This document shows, piece after piece, positions 54,944-64,000 of a stretch of DNA of 64,000 bases; positions within the stretch are counted from its first letter, which is position 1; each line of letters begins with the position of its first letter. The stretch is taken from the NCBI GenBank assembly GCA_905221605.1, contig CAJNDS010002158.1, positions 1 to 64,000 of the forward strand. The letters run 5' to 3'. A model generated the notes under the pieces. That model saw only the letters and a program-made list of their open reading frames with translations. It ran no database searches and had not been told where the DNA came from. Both the position numbers and the translations under genes were made by a program. The DNA is from Symbiodinium natans (lineage: Eukaryota > Sar > Dinophyceae > Suessiales > Symbiodiniaceae).

Positions 54944-55582
54944 CGTCTGCAGCCCTCTTCTGGGGTGTCGGCCGGATCCGATCGGCCACGCTTCCCACTC
55001 CTGGGCCCACGAAGCACAGGCAGGGTTAGGGTTAGGGTTTAGGGTTCAGAGTTTGGGGTTTTGGGTTTTAGGGTTTGGGGGCTCATTTCTGAGGGACCGC
55101 CCTGCACGTCTCTCGGAAGCGAAAAGGCCCCCAAAAAGCGGTTTAGGGTTGGCTTAGGGTTTTTAAGGGTTAGAGTTTAGGGTTTTTCGGGGCTCGGGCT
55201 TTTACTCGCGGAGCCCTGAACACTAAACCCCCTGAAAATGCAGCTTAGAGTCGCTTGTGGAAGGAGAGTAATAGCCGTTGGGCCACGCAACTGGCAGGGC
55301 AGCTCTGTCTCTGAAGTTCTTCGGGAGCTGAGGGCTTCTGACCCTAAGGCTCCAAACAGCCCTCAGTAGGTATTATACCCTAAACCCTAAACCCTTATTT
55401 GTAGACCTTAGCCTTAGACCCCAATGTAGGTATTACATGTGTACTTGGAGCCCTAGGGTTAGGGCTTTCGGAGACCTCACTTGAGCTCAGCTTGGCAGGC
55501 CGAAGGTCTTACAGGCCGCACAGGCTTCGTTTCGAAATCTTGGGATTTCGCCCACCCAGGCAAAAAATCTGAAACACCCTAA
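54944..55582 (+). CDS. Four-exon gene, 3' part, stop inside CCCTAAA
   Basis: Exons 54944-55024, 55094-55140, 55244-55333 and 55499-55582 join with agreeing phases (2 in/1 out, 2/0, 0/0, 0/stop). Donors are GTTAGGGTTAGGG, GTTTAGGG and GCTTCTG; acceptors include GTCCTGACAG, TTTCTGAG, AAAATGCAG and CAGCTTGGCAG. Residues include ALFWGVGRIRSATLPTPGP, TALHVSRKRKGPQKA, RRVIAVGPRNWQGSSVSEVL and TGFVSKSWDFAHPGKKSETP. The stop TAA (55580-55582) is the TAA of the first CCCTAAA unit of an array. The first exon starts in mid-codon, so the 5' end is missing. Exon 54944-55024 is also open on minus. Family unknown. Confidence 0.5.
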
Positions 55583-55592
55583 ACCCTAAACC

Positions 55593-56095
55593 CTAAACTG
55601 CAGCATCTGGCTTCGAGGATTGTCGGGCATGCTGGGTTGGCTTGATCACAGGCGGTGTATCTGGAAAAATCAGAAGAGGCCACCTCGCTTCTAATGCCGT
55701 GCTGCTATGCCTTGGAAGCCTATGGGCGGAGCATGTCCGATGATTTTCTTCTTGTAGCACTGTATTATATAAACGCCCAAAATAATGGAGCCACAGTTGG
55801 ATTACGTTTGGCCCAACCTCCATGTAAAGGAAGCCGCCTCCTGACACCTCAACCTGAAACCCATACTATAGGTTCCAGGACCATGTATACTGCATACGCT
55901 GGCATCGCCAAGCAGCATGAAGGCACGGGCAACTTGGCTACGTGGGCTTTCGGGTGCTTAGGGCGCAGGTTCACAAACCCGCGCGACCGACCTTCTTGCT
56001 CAGCTCCTGGGTTCTGCCTCAGCAGGTGGTCACAGGCATATGCCAGGAGTTCGCGCTTCTTGAGGAGCTTGCCCTGAACCTTCCCGGCCCTCACC
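55593..56095 (-). CDS. Two 3'-terminal exons, stop inside the same array
   Basis: Exon 56095-55992 opens after TTAAATTTTGCAG and reads GKLLKKRELLAYACDHLL then RQNPGAEQE, ending GAAG|GTCGGT. Exon 55660-55593 opens after GATTTTTCCAG and reads TPPVIKPTQHARQSSKPDAA, then V and TAG; the junction codon is GAT. The stop TAG lies in GTTTAG, the minus reading of the array 55576-55597. Alternatively GTTTAGGG is a donor and the gene continues. A likely upstream exon around 56320-56240 (QYKVHQSKEGFPCCYLM, after CTCCTTTTTTTACAG) is not phase-joined. Family unknown. Confidence 0.5.
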
Positions 56096-56734
56096 CTGCA
56101 AAATTTAAGCTAAGGGCTTGTGGCTTAGTCAAACACAGGGGCTGGACTGATCACTCCTCACCACCCTCAGCGCCGAAGCCTTCTAGATTTCTGAGGGCTT
56201 ATAGGGTTCAGGGAGCTTCGAGGCTTTTATGCAACCCTATTCATAAGATAGCAGCAAGGGAACCCCTCTTTCGACTGGTGGACCTTATACTGCACCACCC
56301 TGTAAAAAAAGGAGCTGCCGGCAAAACTCCTTTTTTCGACGTGCCTGCGGGCCCTTGGCTTGTTCGCAACGGCCGTGATGTCAGGGAGTTCGTGAAGGCC
56401 CCCAGACCCTGCCCAAATCCTACAATTCTCTCTACTACTTTCTTGTTCTTCTACTACTACTACTACTACTACCACTACCACTACCACTACCACTACCACC
56501 ACTGCTTCCACCACCACCACTGCCACTGATCAGGACTAATCTGGTTCCCAGAGAACACACACACATATGTATACCATGTGTACTTTAACATACTTTTTTA
56601 CTCTCTTCCACTATTGCTTTCCTTTCTCGAACCAAAGGAAACCCTCGAAGACATCCCAACCGCAGCCCGCAGCTACGGGCGTTCATTAACAGGGCGGCGC
56701 CAAGAACCTCCGGGAGCCCAGGGCTTGAAGTTGA

Positions 56735-56905
56735 GGGTTTATAGGGTTTATGGGTTTATAGGGGTTAGGGTTTATAGGGTTTGTAGGGTTTATAGGGTTT
56801 GGGGTTTATAGGGGTTTATAGGGTTTGTAGGGTTTATAGGGTTTATAGGGTTTATAGGGTTTATAGGGTTTATAGGGTTTATAGGGGTTAGGGTTTATAG
56901 GGTTT
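56735..56905 (+). repeat. TTTATAGGG nonamer array
   Basis: About sixteen units in which TTTAGGG carries an inserted AT or GT (TTTATAGGG, TTTGTAGGG). A locally amplified variant unlike the neighbouring arrays. Confidence 0.9.
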
Positions 56906-57224
56906 AGGGTTTATGGATTGGGGTTTATGGTTTGAGGTTTAGGTCCTTCAGGCTTCTTAGGGCTCCGGGGCCTGGAGGCTGCGATTTTGTAAGGGCTGGG
57001 GCTGGCCTAAGAGGCTTTGCGCCGGCATCCGGATGTACAGCACCCTAACCCCTAACCCCTAAACCCTTGACCCCTAAACCCTAAACCCTAAACCCTAAAC
57101 CCTAAACCCTAAACCGTGTTTCTCCTTCCTCTCTCTAGTCCTTGTGTTATTCTCGAAACTTGCCTTTGCCTCGCACCACGCAAAAAACACACAAAAGGAA
57201 GATAACAAACATCTGCCGTCTCAT

Positions 57225-57312
57225 AAATGGGGAACCCCCTTATTCTAGTCCTTAATTAATAGGGATTTTATTGGGGGATACTTTAATGCGTATTGAGGAC
57301 TTTTAGTACTGC
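57225..57312. mobile_element. Palindromic element family A, degenerate copy 5
   Basis: Keeps GGGGAACCCCCTTATTCTAG, TCCTTAATTAATAGGGAT and the inverted ATTGAGGACTTTTAGTACT. The right end is eroded. Confidence 0.5.
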
Positions 57313-57658
57313 CACAACAGCTTGACGCCGGAATCTGCATGATCTGTCCTCACGGGGACACAGCGGGCCTTATGCGCCAGTAGAACCACGAGCGCTGCTT
57401 CCGCTGCCAACGATTGCGAGGCCAGCCAGTACCTATGGGTGTCTCATGGGCTTGCGGCTTCTGTTCGTGGAAAGATCCCTAGCGACTTGCTTTACGGCAT
57501 GTTGAGTAGCACTGAATGAACTAGGCGCCAACCCACTCAAATCTTCCCGAGCGAGCCTAGGACCCACCCAACACAATCACATAATCATACTCATGTCTTA
57601 CCTTTAGATAACATACTAATTTTAATGATACAATAATAATAAACTTCAACTAATATTA

Positions 57659-58035
57659 TTATTTTTCGATGATGTGCACCACATCTCTGACCCTCGCCCC
57701 ACCTCCTACGAAAAGAGACTTGCCAGCAGAAGCTTCCTCGAACCTCAGTTTCAACGCCAAACCTTGGACCCTGAAACTGCCAAGCTCACGTGACAACATC
57801 ATCACACCCCGGAAATCGCGCAGCTTCAACTGGACACTACCGCACACCTCACGTCCTGCAACAGCCCGAAACCATAAACCCTCAACTGGGGATTTACGAA
57901 AATAGGGGACCCCCAAAATAGACCCCCAATTCCCTTTTCTAAGGACCCCGAATATCGTGAACCCTCAGCTCGTCTCGGGGCACCAGACCCGCCGGCGGCG
58001 GTAGCGAGCGCGCCCTGGGGGCGGCCGCCGCAGCC
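57659..58035 (-). CDS. Two 3'-terminal exons of an unknown gene
   Basis: Exon 58035-57963 opens after TTTTCTTCCCACCCAG and reads GRPQGALATAAGGSGAPRRA. Its donor is GTTCACG, and 107 nt later exon 57855-57659 opens after CGGGCTGTTGCAG. Phases agree (1 base plus 2). The last exon reads VQLKLRDFRGVMMLSRELGS, later RFEEASAGKSLFVGGGARVR and DVVHIIEK, then TAA. The pattern of alternating hydrophobic residues suggests a compact beta-rich or mixed domain, but I recognise no family. The plus strand is open over the same part with a less protein-like sequence. Confidence 0.5.
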
Positions 58036-59522
58036 CTGGGTGGGAAGAAAACCTACAACCCGCAGAAAATCCGAAAAAACCTCTAACGTCTTTGTGGGCT
58101 CTATTTGAGGGGAAACCAAGGCTTTAAGCCTTAGGCGTTCTATAGATTGGATGGTGTAGGGTGTTGCAGGACAGAGTCTTTCTGGCTAAGCACTACTATA
58201 AATAGACCCCTTTTGCATCTCGAGGCCAACCCTATCCCCGCCACGAATGCAAACCCGTTTGCTTCAAGCCCGAAAAGACAGCGCGGCCGAGACTTCGGAA
58301 GGGTTTGCCGCTCGCTCCACAGAATTTCTGAGTCGTTTCAAGGTTCGGGGGAATTAGGGTTCAGGTTTTCCATGTGGCCTTTGAAACCGGGGTTCCAGGG
58401 TTATTTGCTTGAGAACCCACCCCCCCCCCCCCCAGAAAAAAAGATAATCCCTATATTGCCCTCATCAACCCCACCCCCTCCAGCCCAAGACAAAGCTCTC
58501 AGAGCCTCGAACCCAAGGGTTTAGGGTTTAGGGTTTAGGGGTTAGGGTTTAGGAACCCTTAACCCCTAAACTGTCCAAGTCGGTGCCTGGCGGGCGATAC
58601 GATGGAAGCAGGATTGGCTTCTGGCCTGCCCACAATCCACTTCTGAAAGCCCGCCCCTTGTGTCCAAGGGCAGGTACATGGTCCCTTAATATTCATGGCT
58701 TTCCCTACTTCCCCCCTCTGTACTACCCCACCTAGGTTACCCCCATAAAAAACCTTAATTCGGCTTTATTCTCCCTAAATAGCCTGAGTTCTGGGGGAAA
58801 CCTAGGGGTAGCATAGTGGGGGTAATTGGGAACTTGAAGGGGACCCCTTTACCTCTTATGTACCCTGCACATATTAAGGGTCCGTCTGACTTCCCATAGA
58901 CACAAAGCCCTAACAAGTTCTATTCTTAAACCCAAAGCCCTGCAACTCCTACATGAGCCATTTAACTAGCCATGCCTGTGAACCATCGCCAAAATTCAAG
59001 CAACAAACGGAGAAACTGAAGAACCCATTCCAAACATCGGCCCCCTGCCCAGCCCAGCACGCTTTGCGGTCAGGTGCTGAGTTGAAAGGACTGAGTTGTT
59101 GTGATTTCACAACTCCTGCAACAACAGCTCTGCTATACGTAAGAAACATATCGTAGCACCTTGTGCGCGTAACTGCCGTCAACGGGACTGACTGAGGAAA
59201 CCTGAACTTAGGCTTGGGCTTGACGGGGCCATGGGCTTTCCTCACGCCTTGGCATCCTCCACATTTCCTAAACTCCCAAACATCCTGCAAAGCCCCGAGA
59301 CCATCTTGGCCTGTCAGCTGATTTGAAAGCCTTGGGCTCTCATCCCTCCGAAACGTGTACGGCGCACGGGAAAGTGACAACGCGATCCTAAGCGACCTGC
59401 CTTGAAAGGTGACCCCAAAGCCGCAAAGGTAAACAACCCTAAACCCTAAACCCTAAACCCTAAACCCTAAACCCTAAACCAAAAAAACCTAAACCCTAAA
59501 CCCCAAACCCCAAACCCTAAAC
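58036..59522. other. Stretch without a supported gene
   Basis: A C-run/A-run junction at 58420-58440, TTTAGGG at 58518-58555, an imperfect inverted repeat with CTAGGTTACCCCCA and GGGGAAACCTAGGGG arms at about 58705-58840, an unrecognised 143-codon minus ORF at 58949-59380 and CCCTAAA at 59436-59522. Confidence 0.5.
59436..59522 (+). repeat. CCCTAAA array
   Basis: About eleven units with CCCCAAA variants and one A-run interruption. Its right edge is the GTTTAGGG donor of exon 59597-59523. Confidence 0.9.
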
Positions 59523-59597
59523 CTAAATCGCTTGCCTTGGCGGCCGACGGCGGCCCCTGGGGGCCGTTTGTGGATACGCGCTCGTCCGAGGGCCCTC
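59523..59597 (-). CDS. Candidate exon, minus strand
   Basis: 75-nt island that opens after CCACCCCCTCCGCAG and closes flush at GTTTAGGG. It reads GPSDERVSTNGPQGPPSAAK, phase 2 in and 1 out. Likely a disordered linker. No neighbours joined. Confidence 0.45.
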   Translation of the reverse strand, partial: EGPRTSAYPQTAPRGRRRPPRQAI

Positions 59598-61336
59598 CTG
59601 CGGAGGGGGTGGTGGCACGAGTGCGGCCTGAAAGGGGGGCACAGTACCCGGGGGGTACCCCAACCCATTGCTTGACATGACCTTAAGATCGAAAAGAGAG
59701 CATTGGGAAGCATTCGGGCTGCTTTAGCGAGCCGAAGTTGAACGTAACAGGGTTGCATGAGATCAGCCGCTTCGCATCGCACGAAGTGAGCTCAAAGTCG
59801 TGTCAAAGCGGACATCAGCTGCTCATCACAGCCTCCAGCGCGTCAACAGCAGCAGCAGCAGGAGTCGACCTGCAATGGGCGTTTGCCTACACGATGTTGG
59901 GAATCTAGTCAGTGGGAGCTGCATATTGCAAGGTGCAGTAAGTGGTGGAGCAGCAGAAGGATGCCCAGCAAACCTGGTTGTCGGAAGAGACCGAATAGGA
60001 GAATAGTAACGGCGATCGCGCCTCAACACGTTGGTGCCGGAGACCTTGGATGTCATCACCGCTCACATCTCGGACAAGCCAGGGGAGGAAGACACCACGG
60101 TGCATTGATCTTGAAATTCCCTATCAGCCAAGACCCCAGCTACTCCTATACGAAAGCTGCCAACCTGTATCCGCAAGCCCCAAGCATACACATTCATGCG
60201 GGTGAACTCATCATGGCGAGCAGAACACACAAGCAGTGCGCAAACGGATCAACAAGTTCCGGATGTTCAGCCAGTAAGCCAGACTACCTGAAGCAAGCCT
60301 CTACGGAAGCGTTGAGCGGTTTCTATAAACGGCACGACATGAGGTCCCAAGTCTCCAACCCCCAACCCCCAACCCCCGCTTCTTCTGCGACTAGCAAGAC
60401 CTCTATTGCCCAAGCCTTGAACAGCCTCCCCCAAAACATCGAAATCCTACCCTAAACCATCCTTAACCCAAAACATACCTTGGATGTTGCCCCTTATACT
60501 AACATTCTTTAATATGGATTATAGCACCCCCCCCCCCTTTATAATACCGATTAAGGACTGTTTGTATAAGGCGGAACATCCCAAAACATAGCTTATAATA
60601 AGCCGACCGGCACCAAGTCAGTCAAGGGAAGCCTAGGTGCTGCAATTTGTGGCAAACTCCGTGGCCGCAGGATGTCTGAGAAGAAAGGCGAGGCCTTCTG
60701 TGGAATTCGATCTCGAGGTTCAAAAAGATTCTATGGGGGGGGGGGGGTAGGGGTAGCGGGTAAGGGGTGGAGGGGGGGGCAAGGGGTAGGGGGCAGTCTG
60801 AAAGGCTTTCCAGGCTTCTGGGCTTCCTTTTTCCAGGCCGCATAGCTGTGAATACATAACATATATATATATACACAATATTCATGGATACATATATATC
60901 TATATGTACACATAATAGATGCCCAATCATGGCAGCTGCGGGGGCGAGGATTTGGGGGAGAGAGAGAGAGAAGAGGGAGATAGAGAGGGAGAGGGACCCA
61001 AGCTTTTGAGACAGACGCCCAATATAGGAATGAACGAGGGGATAGCAAGCTGTGCGCCTTTTGCTTGAAGCATGCGCCCTTTCCCTCTCTCACCGTGCGT
61101 CGACGGACTTTGCAACGACGTCCTCCATTGCCTCGAAGGCGCACTCCCTGCTCTTGGACGCTGGTCACCATCCAACCCTTCCAGGTTCCTTGAATGTACC
61201 GGGGGCTGCTGTTCGGGCTCGGCCTCGATGCTGCGTCCTCAGGCCTCCGCCTCATGATCCCGCGGCTGAAGTGTGGGTGTATAGTGATGGGACGACCTTT
61301 GGGCTCCCAGAGAAGTAGGCCTCACCCGTCGCCGAC
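59598..61336. other. Stretch with coding-like fragments but no joined gene
   Basis: Plus-strand fragments at about 59945-60000 (VVEQQKDAQQTWLSEETE, then TAG) and 60020-60108 (RLNTLVPETLDVITAHISD ending in a stop) look coding but are in different frames. Element A copy 6 is at 60480-60583, a G-run at 60737-60748. A minus-strand island before the GTGAGAG donor at 61098 is protein-like in more than one frame. Confidence 0.45.
60480..60583. mobile_element. Palindromic element family A, copy 6, with flanking repeat
   Basis: TTGGATGTTGCCCCTTATAC and the inverted GTATAAGGCGGAACATCC bound 104 bases. The 10-mer CCAAAACATA occurs immediately left (60468-60477) and overlapping the right end (60581-60590), which may be a target-site duplication. 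Confidence 0.65.
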
Positions 61337-61429
61337 CTTGCCCTCCAGGACATCGAAGATCTTCCAGGCCTCGGGCTTTGCATGCCTGCGTCCGGTCTCG
61401 AAGCGAGTCTTCCACAGGTTGTCATAGTC
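61337..61429 (-). CDS. Candidate exon, minus strand
   Basis: 93-nt island that opens after TCGCAGCTCAG with exon end GGCAAG|GTCGGC, phase 0 on both sides. It reads DYDNLWKTRFETGRRHAKPE and AWKIFDVLEGK. The codons are mostly G/C-ending and the residues convincing. It is not linked to an identified neighbour. Confidence 0.5.
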
Positions 61430-62174
61430 CTGAGCTGCGACTCCAGGGACTTTTGGCGTTTCTAGGGTTCCGGGGGCCTTCTGAAGAGGACCCTGGGCTG
61501 GCCGTAGGAACAATACGTTGCCGAGCCCAACCTACAGAAAGATGCGGTCGCTATCATAACATGGTCTGTTCCGGGAGCAGGTGCTGAGCTTGCAATGGAA
61601 GTCTATAGCTCCAAATTGCTTGAGCTGCACCCTCCTGAGATTTGCACCCTTTGGTCCAACCAACTCCCAGCCCTCAACCAGAAAACCAAAACCCGAAACA
61701 CTTCCCAAACATTCCGCGGGCGCCTCACTATCCTTCCAAGTCTCTAGCTCGAAGCGTACTGCTGGAAATAACCGAAGAAACTGGCAAATGACGGCCTGGG
61801 CCATGCCCAAAGGATACCGGGTACTTTGAGTAGTGCAGTACATGAGTGACGAATGACTTTATCTGGGCTCTTGCAAGGAAAATAACTGGTTCTTATCCGG
61901 CTCCCGCACATGCACACTCCCCGTCAACCCTAAACCCTAAACCCTAAACCCTAAACCCTTCCACCTCTTTCAACTAGTGGAGGGTTGGCCTGTCGATCTT
62001 AGAGTCTTTGGTTCCCGTTAAGCCAAAACAAGGCAGGACCCTGGATGAACATCTTCGGGTTTAGGGTTTAGGTTTTCTAGGGTTTAGGGTTGGACAAGCT
62101 GGTGTGTGCCATGGTGCAAGTAAAACAAAAGGGGAAACGAAGAGCGCGACTTGCACCGCCAAGCCACCACGCAG
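61430..62174. other. No gene seen
   Basis: Mixed sequence with CCCTAAA at 61926-61960 and TTTAGGG at 62056-62092. Confidence 0.5.
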
Positions 62175-62402
62175 GAGATGCAAGGAAAATGGGAGACGTA
62201 CCTTAGTCCGGTGAAGTGTGGAACGGCCGTTTTGTCAATCCAAACATATTCCGGGCCTGACAGGGCCAATGCTCAGTACGTGATCTTACCGGCGCCTTGC
62301 CCGAGATCAAGCCCCTGGACGAAGACTCAGCATAAGAAACCATCGCATGCTAGAGCCATCCAGCACGCCGTTCAGGAGCAATTTCGGATGGTGTGCGGAT
62401 AG
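62175..62402 (+). CDS. Candidate terminal exon, plus strand
   Basis: Opens after GCCACCACGCAG and runs 75 codons to TAG (62400-62402). It reads EMQGKWETYLSPVKCGTAVL, SGPDRANAQYVILPAPCP and near the end RAIQHAVQEQFRMVCG. On the opposite strand 62270-62200 is also open and protein-like (SGPEYVWIDKTAVPHFTGLR before a GTACGT donor), so the strand is uncertain. No family recognised. Confidence 0.4.
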   Translation, partial: EMQGKWETYLSPVKCGTAVLSIQTYSGPDRANAQYVILPAPCPRSSPWTKTQHKKPSHARAIQHAVQEQFRMVCG

Positions 62403-63561
62403 GATGGCCTGCAGCAGACGACTCGTTCGTAACACCTTTTTACCCCCTAAACGCCCAGGTTGGGTGACGAAGTCAGTTTAAATTCACGTGCGGCTGCGGC
62501 ACATCCTCACATAGCCGCTGCAATCTGCAAAGCCATCGTAGCCTTGCGAATGCTGTGGCATCACGTGGGCTTCCAGGTTTGGTAAGTTTTGAGGAGATGG
62601 TAGAATGGTCTGGGAATCTTGGGTTGGGCCCTACACCCCGAAAACCCGTGTTTTTGTACTGAGGCGGCGCCAGCACTTTTTGATACAGCTTGCAACATGA
62701 CCCTAAACCCTAAACCCTAAACCCGAAACCCTAAACCGGAACCCATTTGAGGCCCAAGGATCTACTTATATAGATACATGGACCTTTAGAATGTGGAGCC
62801 TTCTTGCCTGAATGGGTTCAGGGGTGTTGGCCTCGACGATTTTTTGGGACCTAAACCCTAAACCCTACACCCTACACCCCAAACCCTAAACCGTAAACCC
62901 TAAACCCTAAGCTGATTTAATGCTCTCCATCCTTGGAGGTCTCAGCGGTGTAAGCGTGCTTAAGGAGATGCAACGTCAAGCAACTAGATCCAAGAGTAAC
63001 CTGCGGGGGGGGGGGGGGAAAAAGAGGGTGTCCTTTGGTTTTACGGGGCTTCTATAAGGGAACGTAAATAAACCCTAAAACAAGCAAATACGGGCCTACC
63101 GTGATGCCCTAGTAAATTTGTAGCTTACAAGAGTATGGCCTACTGACTTCTAAGTACCCGTGCCTCCCCAGATCCACCCCGGGGTTTAGGGTTTGGGGTT
63201 TAGGGTTTAGGGCTACAGTTCGGAGACGCCCTCCTTGCGGGACAGGAGCCGCATCTTCTGGCAATGGCCCGGGTATGGTGAAGTAGACCTGAGCAGCACC
63301 CCCCACATTGTTGAGATTGTAGGCTCCTCTTTCAAGCGTGGCCCTTACTATAACAGGCACCAACGATGGAACCCTCTAAACCGAAAACGCTAAACCCTTT
63401 TATGAAAAAGAAAAAGGGTTCTATTCTGAAAGGAACCAATGAAGGAGCCCTCGTTCTAGTGCAAAGTCCCAAGAATTTACCTTTTAATGAAAGCAGCTTC
63501 ACGGACTAAGGCTTTGACTTGGCACTATCCAACCTAAAAAACATTACGAGAATGATAAACA

Positions 63562-63596
<35 letters not shown>

Positions 63597-63709
63597 CTAC
63601 TACTACTACTGCTAAAACTACCACTACCACTACCACTACGACTACGACTACGACTACGACGACTACGACTACGACTACGACTACGACTACGACTACGACT
63701 ACGACTACG

Positions 63710-63770
<61 letters not shown>

Positions 63771-64000
63771 CTACTGCTACTGCTACTGCTACTGCTACTG
63801 CTACCGCTACTTATACATATATATATATATATACATAATGTACTATTACTCATTTGTATATATATATATATGTGTGTATATATATATATGCATACAGTAC
63901 TGTATCATATTGTACAATACAAATATATAGGCCGCTTTCGACAGTGCAGAAGATCCACCGCGTCCGAGAAGCAATATCGTTCGCAGTGATCGTCTCGATG
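62403..64000. other. Repeats, no gene seen
   Basis: CCCTAAA variants at 62700-62740 and 62850-62912, a G-run at 63005-63018, TTTAGGG at 63183-63212, trinucleotides at 63563-63820 and AT/GT dinucleotides at 63810-63895. Short ORFs only. Confidence 0.6.
63563..63820 (+). repeat. CTA/CGA trinucleotide array
   Basis: (CTA)n, (CGACTA)n, (CCACTA)n and (CTACTG)n blocks in succession. ORFs of poly-Leu/Arg or poly-Ser across it are repeat artefacts. Confidence 0.95.

Larger units (their letters stand above)
56096..57658. other. Repeats with one likely exon
   Basis: Minus-strand exon-like island near 56320-56240, (TAC/CCA)n trinucleotides at 56445-56525, a TTTATAGGG array at 56735-56905, CCCTAAA at 57045-57113 and a degenerate element A copy at 57225-57312. 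From 57320 to 57658 nothing is recognised. Confidence 0.5.

Noticed and set aside
63506-63989. Poly-Leu and poly-Ser/Arg ORFs
   Set aside because: They are produced by the CTA/CGA trinucleotide array and are open in several frames at once.
1-64000. tRNA, rRNA, CRISPR, operons or riboswitches
   Set aside because: No such structure was seen in reading both strands; the gene structure is eukaryotic.

Overview
The window looks like nuclear DNA of a dinoflagellate (alveolate), though no species is recognised. The reasons are: plant-type TTTAGGG telomere-like repeats scattered everywhere; tandem, nearly identical intronless genes; and, in other genes, very short exons whose introns use GT, GC or GA donors and AG acceptors followed by G. 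No prokaryotic feature (operon, ribosome binding site, rRNA, tRNA, CRISPR) was found.

Four protein families are clear. A Fused/STK36-type protein kinase (minus strand) lies at about 1.4-3.9 kb. Three intronless copies of a peroxisomal 3-ketoacyl-CoA thiolase (minus strand) lie at 6.2-7.5, 8.0-9.2 and 15.8-17.1 kb, with broken intron-bearing thiolase relatives between them. An AIG1/GIMAP-like GTPase with a long coiled coil lies at 23.8-25.1 kb. A type II membrane GT8-like glycosyltransferase lies at 27.0-28.75 kb. The last two are also intronless.

From about 29 to 62 kb there are few long ORFs, but the sequence is not empty. Short GC-richer islands sit between telomere-like arrays, usually CCCTAAA on the left and TTTAGGG on the right. 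They read as exons of 22-200 nt. Joining islands at AG|G acceptors and at donors formed by the repeat itself (GTTTAGGG, GCTTAGGG, GTTCAGGG) gives continuous reading frames: nine exons with a stop at 50.2-54.6 kb (plus), at least fifteen exons including a Glu/Gln/Arg/Lys-rich coiled coil at 48.2-41.0 kb (minus), about eight at 39.1-40.6 kb (plus), four at 54.9-55.6 kb (plus), two facing them at 56.1-55.6 kb (minus), and two at 58.0-57.7 kb (minus). The kinase gene continues the same way through five small exons.

The main observation is that many introns behave like insertion elements with inverted ends. The 5' end is (TTTAGGG)n and supplies the donor; the 3' end is (CCCTAAA)n shortly before the AG. 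Other introns carry different inverted-repeat ends, so several families of intron-forming elements (introners) seem to coexist. The same arrays supply stop codons: two convergent genes end 11 bases apart inside one CCCTAAA array. All exon models are hand-built from phase and splice-site logic, without RNA evidence. Many islands are open on both strands, and where that is so it is stated. The remaining sequence is microsatellite, poly-C/poly-A junctions, small palindromic elements and unrecognised DNA.
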